Both the position numbers and the translations under genes were made by a program. The notes beneath the pieces were generated by a model. It did not search any database and was not told the origin of the DNA. It saw only the letters and a program-made list of their open reading frames with translations. This document shows, one piece after another, positions 49,101 through 61,800 of a stretch of 64,000 nucleotides of DNA; position 1 is the stretch's first letter; each line of letters begins with the position of its first letter. The stretch is from Allodiplogaster sudhausi. Its lineage: Eukaryota > Nematoda > Chromadorea > Rhabditida > Diplogasteridae. The stretch lies in NCBI GenBank assembly GCA_945643635.1, contig CALZFC010000004.1, positions 1,241,001-1,305,000 on the forward strand, written 5' to 3'.

Positions 49101-51506
49101 GGTTATTTGAGGATTTGGCAAAGATGAGGAAAGAAAGAGATGCGCTCATAATTTGCAGACATATGCAACTTATTAATATCTCAACAGATTCAATTTGGAA
49201 TGCTGAGATTGCATACACGTGCCATGTATGTACATATTTTCTGTTGGCTATTTTTCAAAAGTTCTGCCTAAACCATGTTCCGTTAATTGACTAATACATA
49301 CACACTCCACTTAAACGCGCAAAACGAAAGTGTGATTGTCATTGATTAACATTTAAAGGACTGTGATTACCGAAAAATTATGAGATTTCAAATTGCCGCA
49401 GCCCTTATGCGCGCGAGCTATTTTCAATTATCAGTATGTGCGTCCTGCAAAATAGCGCAAGAACGAGAGAGTATGTACTCCCAGGGTGAAAGCTAGAATT
49501 CAGATCGCATTTTTTCCAATGATCTCCTGTAAATGCACCACGTTGCTTCTAGTATTGCACTATTATTAGCTGAATATATATATTTATATGTATATCGCTC
49601 CCGCGCTCTCTATCGCATCAGCTGAAGTTGCCGCTCATTTCTACTAACTCTAAAACACAAAACCACCTGTTCATTCATTGAATGGAATCTATTTCACTGA
49701 TCTCTTTCGCATTGACGCACATTTATTTGAACATTGTTTTGACAATACGTTATAGCAAGGAAATCATTAATTAAAAGTTTTAAAATATTAAAATAAATAG
49801 AACAATAAAAATGAGTATTTGAAGAAAAAAATAAAATAGAAAAAAGTAGTCCTAATTAGACTGACGATATAGCCAATGTCGCGAAGCACGCCTCCCTCAC
49901 GTACATAATCAGAACCACCGCCACCGACAATGACGTCATCGCCAGTCTGATAGCCTCGCGCGGAAGCGGCGACGTAGCGAGGCCCTTCAGAGACGACAAG
50001 AGGAGAACGCGAGTACCCTCCACTCGGCATGTACGCTCCGTACTCGCCGCCCTCAAGGCAAAACAGAATTTTTGTCTTCTGTCAAAACAGAATGTCATTT
50101 TAAATTTTATTTTTAATTACTTAAATTCTTATGAAAATTCTCACAATGAGCGCGAACATAAATAAGAAGAAAATAATCATGAGTGGAAAATGAATGCGTC
50201 AAAGAAGTCATTAGGCATTATCTCGTGCTTGTTTGGAGAAAAACAATGGGAGTCATGGGTGGCTGCATTGTATGTGTGTACTCACGTACATACATAGATA
50301 TATTAAAAAGAACCTTGACAGCGTAGCTGCTGCCTCCTCCTCCTCCTCCTCCAAACAGACTTCTCGCATATCCGCCGCCGCTCAGATACATGCCATACTC
50401 GCCAGCACGGCCGGCAGCGCCAACGTATCCGCCGCCGGCGTCCGTTTGATAGGCGCCCGCGCCAGGGCCAGCGTAGCTTCCGCCGCCGCCGACAACAACT
50501 GAACCGCCGCCACCGCCTGCGAACGGACTGCGTGCATAGCCACCTCCCGGCAGGTACATGCCATATTCGCCGCCGCTAGAGTATGACGATACAGAGGAGC
50601 TAGCATAGGAGGCCCCAGCACCAGCGTACGAGCCCCCACCAGAGCTTGCATAGGAGGCCCCCGCGCCAGCGTACGAGCCCCCGCCAGCCGTCCGATAGCC
50701 AGCCGCGTCCCGCAGCGCCGACGCGACAGCCTTACGGTAGATGGCGCGGTAAAGAGCGCTCTCATAGCCATCAGGTCGCGCGTAGCCGCCGGGGCCTCCA
50801 CCAGTAGGGAGCGAGTAACTGCCGCCACCGATAATCGGTGCGGGACCACCGATGATCGGGCCGGGACCACCGATAATCGGGCCGGGACCACCGATGATTG
50901 CTCCGGGAGGAATTATTGGCGGCGGTGGCCCGCCGACATACGAACCCGGCCCACCGATTATCGTATCGGGCACACCGAAAGATGGAGGAGGGGCGTAGGA
51001 GCCGCCAGGAACGGCGTAACTTCCTCCACGGCCTCCGGGACCGGCGTAGGAGCCACTCCCGATATACGAGCTTCCTCCGCCGACAGGGTACCTGAATTCA
51101 ACCTTACTTAATTTAAAAAAATATATATTATTAACTCGAAAATATCTTCATTTTCTTTTAAAAAAATATTGTAATTGTTCAATAGTACTCGAAATTTCTT
51201 TTCAAAATATCCATTGGTTTTTTGTTATTATCGAACAGCATGTCGCTTTACTAATAATCCTAATTTGATAAAATTATATCAAATTAGCAGCTTTTTTTTT
51301 TTAGAAATAAAGAACAATACTTGGAAGTTTCTGTTATAGATTTAAAGAATGTATTTTCGAATAGGAATTTATAAACAAAATCTATATTTTAAAAAAAATC
51401 GTTACCCGCCGCCACCGCCGACATACGAGCCAAAACCACCGCCACCGCCTGCATTAGCCGAGGCAATCAGTAGCGAAAGCAGAGAGGGCAGCAACCGCCA
51501 CTTCAT
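46172..51506 (-). CDS. Secreted Gly/Tyr/Pro-rich repeat protein
   Basis: The start is at 51506 with a good signal peptide (MKWRLLPSLLSLLIASANA). Exons are about 51406-51506, 50311-51087, 49866-50090 (acceptor uncertain), 47190-47420, 46862-47012 and 46172-46244, ending AAIMSMAT with TAG at 46172-46174. Tandem motifs are GGGSYAGAGASYASS, EYGMYLPGGGYARSPF and IIGGPGP. A Pro-rich exon (HEHPPPPPPGVIVESGRGSM) follows, then a soluble Ser/Asp-rich tail. One conserved patch without Gly (ESALYRAIYRKAVASALRD) sits among the repeats. Phases agree at most joins. The start context TTCTCAG|AATG suggests trans-splicing to a leader. Such proteins are often cuticle, eggshell or Gly-rich secreted peptides; the function is unknown here. 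Confidence 0.7.
49352..49473. mobile_element. MITE-like element family 1, decayed copy
   Basis: TTTAAAGGACTGTGATTACC followed by GAAAAATTATGAGATTTCAAATTG-like sequence matches the left half of the copy at 62161-62359. The right terminus is missing. It sits in an intron of the Gly-rich gene. Confidence 0.55.
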
Positions 51507-53371
51507 TCTGAGAACTTAGAGGTAAACAATTGTTAATTTTTCAGTTAAACACAACAATTAATACAAATTAGGTGAAATATTACTATTTAGCAATCCATAA
51601 CAGAAGTTTAACTACCTTGAATATACTTTATTATTTAAAATTAGTCAAGTGATACAATGATAAGTCATTCACAAAGTCGCCCCCGCACTTCTATAGAAGG
51701 AAAGGACTACTACGAAATGCGTCCAAGACTGTCCACGCTTAATTTCTTGCCCCGCTACAGCTCCTCCCTTACTTTTCCCTTTCGGCACGTGAATTCTTGC
51801 TCTAAATCTCTTCCCTGTTCACTTTCACTATCTCTTACCTTCTCTCTCACTTTATCTCGCCGTACAGTAAGAAAAATTCAGTGGCAACTTTGCCGAACAC
51901 TTTTAACTGCAGCTTTTTTCGCAGCAGTAGAAAGTGAAATGACAAGCCATCGAAAGTTTGAATACTCGATTAGGGAAGAGAGGATGATAAAGAGTGTGGA
52001 ATACGAGAGAGACAGAGAAGGGAAAGCTCTGTAAGAGTTTTTCTTCTTCCCCGCAAGCTTGACAGGCAAGCGAAGTAAGATTAGGCCTAGGGGAGATGCG
52101 CAAGTTGAAAACTCTCAGAAATTGGCGAGTGGGCAGTTTTGGCGACTAAGCCTAATGGAAAGCCTAACGAGTTTGAAGCTTCACGATGGTTTCGCCCTGA
52201 GAACAAGACACGAACATTCCAATGGTTACAAATTATAATTTTATCACGATTGATAGGTACATACATGATAATGAAACATGTTATAACAACACGGCGACAT
52301 GGTGAAGAAAGGTGAGTTCTAACAATAATTGAATTGGTAACAGAGAGACGAACGAAGGCAGAGCAAATCTGTCAGCAGATGAAGGGGACAAGGTGGTCAA
52401 GCCGACCTGGTCAGGAGAGGGTTCGTAAGGGCTAGCCGGTTTATCACCCCCTTCCCCCTCCATCTCTGTCTATCTTTCCTCTCTCTCTCTCTCTCTCACT
52501 CTCTCTCTCTCTCTCTCTTTCTCTGCACTTTCTTTCACCTATGGCATAATCAGGTTAATTGGCAAAGGTCAAGGTGATCAGACCGGCTTTCTTGCCCAGC
52601 TATTTCATAAATCATTTTGGAAAATTTCCTTAATGGTTGCCGTTTTTGGGAGAAGCCGTTACGTCATTTAGATAAATAACAATACGAGTAGAGTTACATA
52701 TGTACGTGTGTCCCCTAAAGATCTAATTCTCCAACCCCCCCCCCCCTCGGTATTCTGCTCTTGTTCTATGTCGTCCCAAGTCCGCATACCACATGATGGC
52801 AAGGAAGCAGGAGAGCTTCATTAGCTATGTTGAATTTATGCTCTCAATCACGATCTTTTCTTCTATATTTTCTTTGACAATCTGAAGAATGCAGTTTTAT
52901 TGGATGAGCAATGACTGTTTCACTGGAACTTTCTCTAGAGTATGGCGCATAAATCATTTACAATTGATGCCAAGTTAAAACGGTGGTTTAACGTTCCCTC
53001 GGGAGTATATTAGAAACATAGTTCGTTTTGACACGCTCTACCGAACAAAGGTGATGGTCCTAATTTAGAATAAATACTTTTCTTATAAGAATCCCTGAAA
53101 TGTTCTTTGGCGTTTCTTGTGGGGAACAATGGTGTCTTGCTTGCATGATTAGCGTCTTCTTTTTCCATTTCCTATGCTGTGTCTCAAACCGTTTCTGACG
53201 GTTGAAGAGACGAGAAGAGAATGTAGTCGTGTCGAGCTTCGCGCCATTTAGCTGCTGCTTCTTATTCTTCTTCCATTTGCCAAGACTCTTCTAATCTTTT
53301 GAACCGTCTCATTCTTCTCCTCTCTGCCACTCTTGGCCTTCCATGCCCTCTTTTTGTCTCTCTTCTCTCCG

Positions 53372-53406
<35 letters not shown>

Positions 53407-54144
53407 TCTCTCCTCTCTTCCTCTATCTTGCTCCCTTTCTCTGTCTCTCTCTCTTACCTTCTCTTGTCCCTCTCTTTTGCTTTTCTCTCAAGCTTCTCAA
53501 ATACGGAAGAATCATCCAAAGGAAGCAAGCAACGGTCGCGCCCTCCGTGGCTTTTTGTGAAGCGCGCGTTTCAAGAGGCGTTCGAGAGGAGGGCAGCAGA
53601 GAAAGGGAGTGGAAAACATGATCGGGAAGAGAGAGAGAGAGAGAAAGGGAGAGAGAAGAGAGAGGAAGATGAGAGACATAGAGAGGAGAGAGATTGAAAG
53701 AAAGATAAACTGAGAGAAGACGAGCAAGACAGTGAGAGAATGAAAGGCAGAGAGAAAGAGAAAGAGAAAGAAAGAGAATACAGACGAACAAACAGACAAA
53801 AACCTTCCAGATCATGCTCGTTTTCCACGGACGCTTCTTCCTCCATTCGCAGGATGTCCAGGCTAATCTAGTCTTTCCCAGAGTGAGATGATCTCTCTTA
53901 TCATTTTGCTGCCCTCTTGATCGCCCTCTCGCGCACTTTTCGATGGCTTCTCTCTATCTCTCGCTCTCTCTCGCGCTCTCTCTCTCATTCTCTCTCTCGC
54001 TCTTTCTCTCTGTCGCTCTCTCTCTCTCGCTCTCTCTCTTTCTCCCTCTCTCTCAATCTCTCTCTGTTTCGCTGCCCGATGGCCTCCGGATCCGCCCTCC
54101 GCCCCCATGGCGTTGCATGCGCGGGAGCGAGAGCGAAAGAGAGG

Positions 54145-54178
<34 letters not shown>

Positions 54179-54339
54179 ACGAGTCAGCCTCTTTCTCCGT
54201 ATATTTAGCGAGCTCCGAGTGGCGACAAGAGACACACTCGGTTTCTCTTCCTTCGACTTCTTCCTCTTCTTCTTGGAGCCATACACACTCGTCCAAGTCG
54301 GATCATAGCTATCTTTTCACTTGGCATCAAAACTTCAAA
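51507..54339. other. Intergenic between divergent Gly-rich and WAP-Kunitz genes
   Basis: It should hold both promoters. CT tracts lie at 52470-52525, 53365-53410 and 53950-54065 and GA tracts at 53625-53780 and 54130-54175. Open frames here are Ser-Leu or Arg-Glu low complexity. No supported exon was found. Confidence 0.4.
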
Positions 54340-56887
54340 ATGCCCAGCGTCTTCCTGCTACTCGTGCTGCTTAATGTGGTGTGTTCTTGTGGATGTTACG
54401 GGTTGAATTGATACGGTTTTTGAATGTCACGGATTTCGGTTACAGATTTGATTGGATCATTACTTATAAGTTTCAAATTCATTATTTTTAAGACTTGATT
54501 GGATCATATATTACATATAAGCCTCAAAGGAAGCTTCAGAATCATTTTTTCTCTCCTTTGATTGCGCATATTAAGTTTCTTATACTTTCTAAAGCGCCTG
54601 TAGTCATGCTTTTTTAAAGATCAACAAATAGTGAAACTCAACAGTTGATAATAATTTGTAAAAAAAATCACTAGAGAATAATAATTAGTAAAAATCACCA
54701 GATGACATCATCCTCTGCGGTGAGCAGCAGTCCGCGCGGTCGCCACCGCCTTGATCTCTGCCACTACTACGCCGTACTCGGTAAGCTCGCCGACCACCCA
54801 GAGTGCGCTCGGGCCATCGGAGGACCTACCGGAGGTGGAGGAGGAGGAGGAGGAGATGAGGGAGAGGGCGACGAGGAGAAAACCACCACCCCCGCGCCAC
54901 CCAAGAAGAAGGCTATCCCGCTCTGTAGCAGGTCAGAGGATGGCGGGCTGAAGATGGGCAGATTGAGGTTACTATACACTGAACAGCCCGAGGTAGCTTG
55001 ATTCATTCTTTTTTTCTCTTACTTTTTTGTCATGCTGAGTAGGCATGCTCGTTGCTCACTGCAGAAAGAATAGCTATGTCAAGCGCCTTTTAGAAAGCAG
55101 CATTTTGCTTTCCTAGTCGCTGCAAATGTCCACAGACTTACATTCATTTAATAACTTTTCTATAGTTTTTCTTTCATAAAAAGAATATTAATATCAAAGA
55201 AAGAAAGAGAATCGATAAAAGGAAGAGTCTTGCAAAAGGACGCGATCTAAAAACTAGAAAAAAAGAGTATGTTTTTCAGCGCTGTCGCACTGACGCAATG
55301 CTCGGCCGACTCGGTCGCTTGCCCCGACTCGGGCCAGGTGTGCATGCAGACCGACGGCAACAAGTGCTGCCAAGAGGCGACCACAGGTACCCCCTTTTAA
55401 AGGACGCCAAACTCACAATTGAATTCGCGCCTGTTGTCCTGAGAATGTGTGCAATTTAGAGATACGTCGACACTAAAATTGCGCAAATAGACTTCCGTTG
55501 GGTTGCGTGCTCCTTAAACGTTGAGCTTAACCAGCGAATCATTTGAACAGCCTACGAACGGTAAAAAAATTGAGAATAGAAAAAAATAATTTACATGCTA
55601 AAAATACAGAACTATTATAATGAAATAATTCTTTTTTTTTAAGTTAAAATAAAAATACAACTCTCAAGGCATTCCCGTCTCGACGATCAACGCCAAGGTC
55701 GGCTCTTGCCCGCGTCCGCTCGGCATTCACGTTCTTCAGGTTCTTTTTAATCAGAGTAGCCGACGACTACTCCGAACCCCCCAACGAAAACAAGAAACAG
55801 ATTTTTTTATCTTATTATTGTTTACTAATCCTATAATATAAGCCAACCAAGTGGTTTTCATCACCAATCAGACGATATTATGGCTAATGAACCCAAGATA
55901 AACTGGTACTGGCATCGTCTCTAATACACTTATTTACGAGGGTTTATAGATTGCGAATTTGATCGATTATCAATCGATAATTGTATAGCGTTGATCTATC
56001 TGCACAAATGAGCGAGCTCTTGCCATGTTGAGGACCACACGCTCGGCTGCTGGTTCGACGCTGGCTGCCCGGGCATTCAAAAGTGCTGCCTCGAGCCGAA
56101 TCCCGTGACGCACTCCTCCACGAGGATCTGCAGAGATCCCGTCGGCATCGCTAGTTAGTCGTCTCTCTCACTATCTATCGTTCACTCTCACCCACTCACT
56201 CTCTCTCTCTCTCTTTCGTTCTCTCGTTGTCTCTATGTCTCTCCTTCTCCCTCTCATTCTTTCTCTTTCATTCTTTTTCTCTTTCTCTCTCTTTCATTTT
56301 CATAATCTATCTATCTCTCTCTCCCTCTCAGATTCCGGCGCCTCCATCTGCACGCTCCCCCTTGCGGTCGGCTCTTGCACCGCGCCCTCTCAACGCTTCT
56401 ACTACGACTCAGCGACCGGCCGCTGCAACCCGTTCACGTACTCCGGCTGCGGCGGCAACGCTAACAACTTCCAGTCACTCGCCTCCTGCCAGTCCACGTG
56501 CGGCACTGTTGGTGCGAATTTCGATTACTTCGTGTGTGCACACAAAGACACAAAAGAACTATGGGCACGCATATATTTATTTTATGAGCATAATCCCACG
56601 AATAAACGCTTACGATGGACTCACGCAACTAATATGCTTTGAATCGAGTGATATTTTAGGAAAAATGCAATAATAATAATGATATTAACAATAATCAATA
56701 TTCTCTCTTACATTCAGGTGTCCGCGGAACGCCCGCCTGCCCGTCGGACGCGAATGTCGGCCTGAACTGCCTGTACGAGCACGCGGACGCATGTTCGGCT
56801 GACTCAGACTGCCTGGGCAGAGAGCACAACGTACAGCCATCATGCTGCATGACGGCCTGCGGATACAAGATATGCTATCAGTACTAG
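54340..56887 (+). CDS. Secreted WAP-Kunitz-WAP protein, protease-inhibitor type
   Basis: Six exons join in phase into 229 residues: 54340-54380, 55280-55386, 55669-55739, 56033-56153, 56332-56511, 56718-56887. A signal peptide (MPSVFLLLVLLNVVAVALT) is followed by a short Cys module (CSADSVACPDSGQVC...KCC). A WAP domain (VGSCPRPLG...LGCWFDAGCPGIQKCC) comes next. A canonical Kunitz domain follows with Cys spacing C-8-C-15-C-7-C-12-C-3-C and the FTYSGCGGNANNF signature. A second WAP-like module (CSADSDCLG...SCCMTACGYKIC) ends the protein, with TAG at 56885-56887. Such proteins act outside the cell on serine proteases or in matrix and cuticle remodelling. The residue at the Kunitz P1 site (GSCTA) is Thr, not Lys or Arg, so trypsin is an unlikely target. 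CT tracts form the polypyrimidine region ahead of the Kunitz exon. Confidence 0.85.
54700..55001. other. GC-rich coding-like block inside intron 1 of the WAP-Kunitz gene
   Basis: The + frame from 54702 gives LDLCHYYAVLGKLADHPECA, then a Gly8 run and TTTPAPPKKK. The - frame is Pro/Ser-rich. Including it in the WAP-Kunitz mRNA would break the phase, while skipping it gives a clean signal peptide to Cys-module join. It could be an alternative first exon, a gene fragment, or unused sequence. Confidence 0.3.
55396..55517. mobile_element. MITE-like element family 2, copy 2
   Basis: About 122 bases starting TTTAAAGGACGCCAAACTCAC and ending GCGTGCTCCTTAA. It shares the TTGAATTCGCGC core with 32257-32397 and lies in intron 2 of the WAP-Kunitz gene, ten bases after the donor. 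Confidence 0.6.
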
Positions 56888-58078
56888 GCAGAGAGAGAGA
56901 GAAATAGAGAGAGAAAGAGAGAGAAAGAGAGAGAAAGAGAGAGAGAGGAGGTGGAAAGTAGGGAGAGAGAGAAAAGAGAGAGAGACGTGAGAGAGAGAGA
57001 GTGATGAGGTAAAACGGACGGCATGAAGAGTGAAAGAGTTAGGCCGAGTTACAGCTAGAGTACACTCTGCACATTATTTTATATTTTACAAAGTTTTAGG
57101 AATTGTTTTTTTTTGTTATTGTTCCTAATATAATTATTATTTATTTTCATTTATTCACAATTTTAGTTTACACTGATCTAGTGAGCATTCTTGATCTGTA
57201 CTATCTGTAATTGTCACATGTAAGCGAACACTTTCTATGTGCATTTCCAGAGATTTGACGGGTTTGCGCAATTTGTATGTTTCTTTTTTTAAACTTAAGG
57301 TTCTGAATTAATGAATGAATTTTCTGATCATCTGTTTTGTCGACAACGCAAGACGCTCAAAACGCCTATACAGATTCCTTATCCATTCTGGCTGTCTCTC
57401 ACTCTTTCTCGCTATCGCTCTCTCTTTCCCTCTCTCTCTCTCTCTTTTCTTTCTTTCTCAACCTCTCTCTCCCCCGCTTGATCTCCATCCGTGGCGCTTC
57501 CTAATCATTTGCAAGGCTCTTTTCTCGTTGTTTGCTTTGCGCCACATTTTTCCGCTTCCAGATCTGTTTCCTCTTGAGGGAGACTGGTCATGAGGAAAGG
57601 TATCATGCACAAGCTTGGGCTCTAATCTCGTTCTCTGCTTCTCTCTCTCTCTCGCCCTCTCGCTCACCCTCTCTCTTTGTCTCTCTCTCTCTCTATCTCT
57701 CTCTCTCTGCATTCCCTTCTTGACTCCAACCGTGACTCACTTTCTCTCGTGCGCTGCCCTCCCGATCCTGACCAGTCACTTCATCTTCTTTTTCCTTTCT
57801 CCGTCCGTTCGGTGGTCAGCAGGGAGCATTCAATGTTTGTTTTGGGTGTGATCGGAGAACGAGAGAGAGAGAGAGAGAAAGAAAGAGAGAACGAGAAAAA
57901 GAAAGAGAAAGAGGAACGAGAGAGAGAGAGAGAGAGAGAGAAATAAAGAGAGAACGAGAGAGAGAGAGAGAGATAGCGAAATCGCTAACGCTGGCCCCTT
58001 AGGCCTGAATAAACAAATATCATACATCGCATGATAGAGAGAGAGAGAGAGCGGCAAACTGCCTATCTCTCCCTCCCT

Positions 58079-58126
<48 letters not shown>

Positions 58127-58834
58127 TTCTCCTTCGCTTCCCCTCTCAGTGTCTATACTATTTATCTGTCTCTCTCTCTCACACACTCTCCCGCAAGTGT
58201 CACCCTTGCAAGATCACGGAAGAAGGAAAACAAGACCTCATGTTTCAGAACGTTGCAAAACAGCTCAAATGACGGGCTGCTAACCCGAGTTCATATACAC
58301 AGATACAAATCGAAAGGAAAGGAATAATGCAAGCTCAGAGATTAGGAGATAACGGCGAAAATCTCATCAGGCTATGATCAATTTTACGTGGAGCTACGAA
58401 TCTGGAGGGAAAACAAGGAAACACAGCAATTTGATAGTTACAAAAAAAGAAGTGGGGGGGGGGAATGCACATTCATTGCTCATAAATGCGTTGCTAGTGA
58501 AGAGCTTACGGCAACCACACGGACCATAATAATGTGAATAAGGCAAAGAGGAAGAGAGATTCGCCGAGTGGAAAGACCCGCCTGACACGAGTAAAGTATG
58601 CATGAAAATGAGAGAAAAGAAACGAGAGAAAAAACGAGAAATATAACGGATGTTTTTGAATTCATCCTTGAAGAATATTGTATATTTCTCCTGTGCGGAG
58701 CAATCATCAAATACTCCGATGCACATCGAAGAATTGTAAAGCGAAAGAATCAGAAAATGTGCGTTGTAGTGCGGAACAAGAATGTGCCGTGGATGAAGGT
58801 TTGATATTCCTGCAAAGAGTTGACTATTAACAAG
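56888..58834. other. Intergenic, dominated by GA/CT tracts
   Basis: A GA tract lies at 56888-57000 just after the WAP-Kunitz stop. CT tracts lie at 57410-57470 and 57635-57715. A GA block at 57860-58055 is followed at once by a CT block at 58060-58185. No exon is supported. The genes on either side converge. Confidence 0.5.
57860..58185. repeat. Facing (GA)n and (CT)n tracts, foldback
   Basis: About 195 bases of GA-rich sequence (57860-58055, interrupted around 57975-58035) face about 120 bases of CT-rich sequence (58065-58185) across a short unique spacer. Either strand can fold into a long imperfect hairpin. Confidence 0.75.
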
Positions 58835-61800
58835 TTACCGATCGCTTCGATTACTGTAATATTTCTGCACGGCGTTCTTATCCTTCGCATTATAAATAAG
58901 TAATAAACGAAATAGGAACCATGTGACATTCACTGAGCGAGTCGCCCGTTCGAAGAGGAGTGATGGTGGTGATGGAGAGGGGGCGGCTGGAGTTGATGAC
59001 TCGGCTGCGTGCCCACCACCTGTCTGCTGTCGATGTGCGGCGTTCCATGCAGCGACGGCAGCGACGAGTTCAGATGCTCCGCGAGGTTCTTGCAATTTTA
59101 TTTTTTCAAAGATTAATTTTTAATAGTCATTAAACCTTTTTCACGTCTTGGTTACCATTTTCATAGGAAATGCGGAAAAAAGTAGCTAAGGAAATCGTAT
59201 TTTTAAAAAAATTAACAGGGCCTAGTTGAAAAGGATAAGCGCGAGAAAGCGGAAAAATAAACCTGCGTCTGGCAGAAACAGTCCTCGCTCGTGTCGTTTA
59301 GTGGCAAAAGTGTATGCGGACACTGGAAGAACGCTTGCATCCCTGCAGAAACATTTAGAGATACATATATATATATACATATTCCATAAATTCAGATTCA
59401 ATCCGCATCCAGCGTAGTTATTCTAGACTCGCTCTACAAATTCGCGTGATACCCCAGAAAACCACCATACATAATGTATTTGCTCTTATGTTGTTATAAT
59501 TTAAAAAAATTAGTTTTACATTGTGTGGGAAGAAGAACAAAGAGGGTGAATAAGTCTTAATAAATAAATAATATTAAGTTTAAAATGATGTTTACTTGCC
59601 TCCTTCGGCCTTCGCAGCTAGCTCACAGTTCAGCTCACGAGTGCACTTCTCACAGCCGAGCAGTTTTCTGCAAGAGCAATTAATACGTTCTTATTTCTTT
59701 CGCGATATCTCAATATCTTTCTCTCCTCACTCTCTTTGCCGTCTCCTGAGCCGTGTTATCTCTCCTCTCTTGAGTGATTACTCTCTCCTCACCTCTAGAC
59801 ATATTGCTATTTTTCTCCAAGTCATTTCCCTCACCTCTCTTTTCTAGACAAAATAGTTTAATTGTACTTATTTTGCTGCCGATATGTCTCCACCGTACAA
59901 AAAAGGACCTGCACGGAAAGGCATGGACCCGCACGGTGCCCTGCTCCTTGGTACGGCCGCAACGCGGACATCGTTCGAGTTCGACCGTGAAGTGGTCGAG
60001 TCGGTGGATCGTCTCGAAAACGGAGGCGGCCTTCAAGAATCCTTTCTTACTTTTATACATATTAATAAATAAGTATCCGTAAAAATAACAGAAATTATGA
60101 ACGCCTTGAATAGACAACAACATTAAAGATCATTGCATGCATTTCATAAGAACGAAAGCACAGTTATGTATGTATGGCAATACTGGCAATATAAGACTGT
60201 TAAAAAATTTGCAGTTGAAAACATTTTATAAAGCACATAAAAAAATGGACGAATGGTCTTTTTTCGTAAGTAATTGACCAAAAGTGTTTACAAGTAATAA
60301 ATAGAACACGGGTGTAACCTTGTCGTAGCAGCTTCTGAGCTTGGCCGCGACCAAGTCGGCAAAGACGCGTTCGGAGAGCATCTGGCGATGCTGTTCGAGA
60401 GTGGCGAGTGGGAGACGAGCGACGGGCGCGAGGCACGCGCCGCCTTAGGATTACATGATTCATTCGGAATATACTATGCACAATTTTGAACGGTGTACGA
60501 ACAAACAAATAAAAATAAATATTGACCAAAATTACTATTTTACACATTCTTTTAAAACTAAATATAGACAAATAGAATGTATATACATAAATGTTAAATG
60601 ACATCTAAATAATATCTACAAATGTATATGTATGACTCGTAGATCCTCCTAACCATAAGTTAGTGCAGGCCGCGCAGCTCCATTTATAGCACTATTTACT
60701 GTCTAAACCACGAATGAAAAGTCAATGAATATTTTCCGGCATTTATTCTTATTTTATAATTTTTTCCTGTTTCACGTAATAATCATTTTAAAGATTTTTT
60801 TGCGTATTATTTGTTGAAAAAATTCATTTAACATTCCAATTTTTATTTCCTTTGTATGGAAAATTATAATTTATAATATTCCTTTCTTGTACAAGACACT
60901 GTTGTGTATTCCTGGAATTTATTGAAGTAATTATTTCATATATTGGCAATTTTTTATCGTTGTTTAAATAACTGTATATTAAAAAAAAGGACGCTTACGC
61001 GCTGGTGGAGCGAAGCCATGCTGCAGACACCAGTTGAGCCAGCACAACGCAAGCATCGGTTGTCGAGAGGAGACCTTGAAAATTAAAGTTCATAAAGCTG
61101 TCAAATGTAAAACTCATCCAAAAGTCTTATTTTTCAACCAGTTTATATATCTATTTAATTTATTTTTCAGTTAAAGAGTAGTTTCAGCTAGTTTTTTATG
61201 AGTGCTTCACTAAAATCGAAGGAATCGGTTTGAATTATCCTGAATGTTGTTGCAGCGTCTCTCTAAATAACAGGCTCTCTCGCCGTGTATCTGGCAAAAA
61301 AGGCTCGATATCAAGAGCGAGCTTTATGCTCCTTTGAAGAAGGAGCATATTTGGCTAACATTCTCAATGATGTACTTGTTGCAGCGAAGCTCGAGCGTCT
61401 TTGACTCGAAACGTCTGCTCAGCCGCATGCAAGTCTCGAGTGTGTCGTCTGAAGATACATAAATAATGTTTAAAATAATATTTGGAGAATATACACATTC
61501 ATTTTTGAAGCCTAAAATGTAGAATTGGCATGCCAGAAAAAAACTTTTTAAAAAATCACAAAAAAATCTTTGCCCATTTCACATTTGTTTTCAAAATATA
61601 TATTTTAAAAAAAATACACAATAAAATATGTATTTAAAAATTTAAGCTAACCTCCAATATCTCGCAACGCCGGGAATGGAATTGTGCTCTCGATGAACCA
61701 CTTGAACTGAAAAGAAAGAGCCACTTTTTTCTATTTGTGTTGCGCAGCTAGATAAATAGGAATTTCTTTAGCCAGCAATGAAGCCCGCAAAGGCTCTTGT

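Noticed and set aside
50382..50891. Ala/Val-rich 169-codon frame on the - strand
   Set aside because: Frame-shifted shadow of the Gly-rich exon; lacks the repeat logic and the phase match to the signal-peptide exon.
55280..55386. Thought that the GC-rich block at 54.7-55.0 kb was exon 2 of the WAP-Kunitz gene
   Set aside because: Splicing it in breaks phase with the Cys-module exon; joining exon 1 at 54380 to 55280 keeps frame and completes a good signal peptide.
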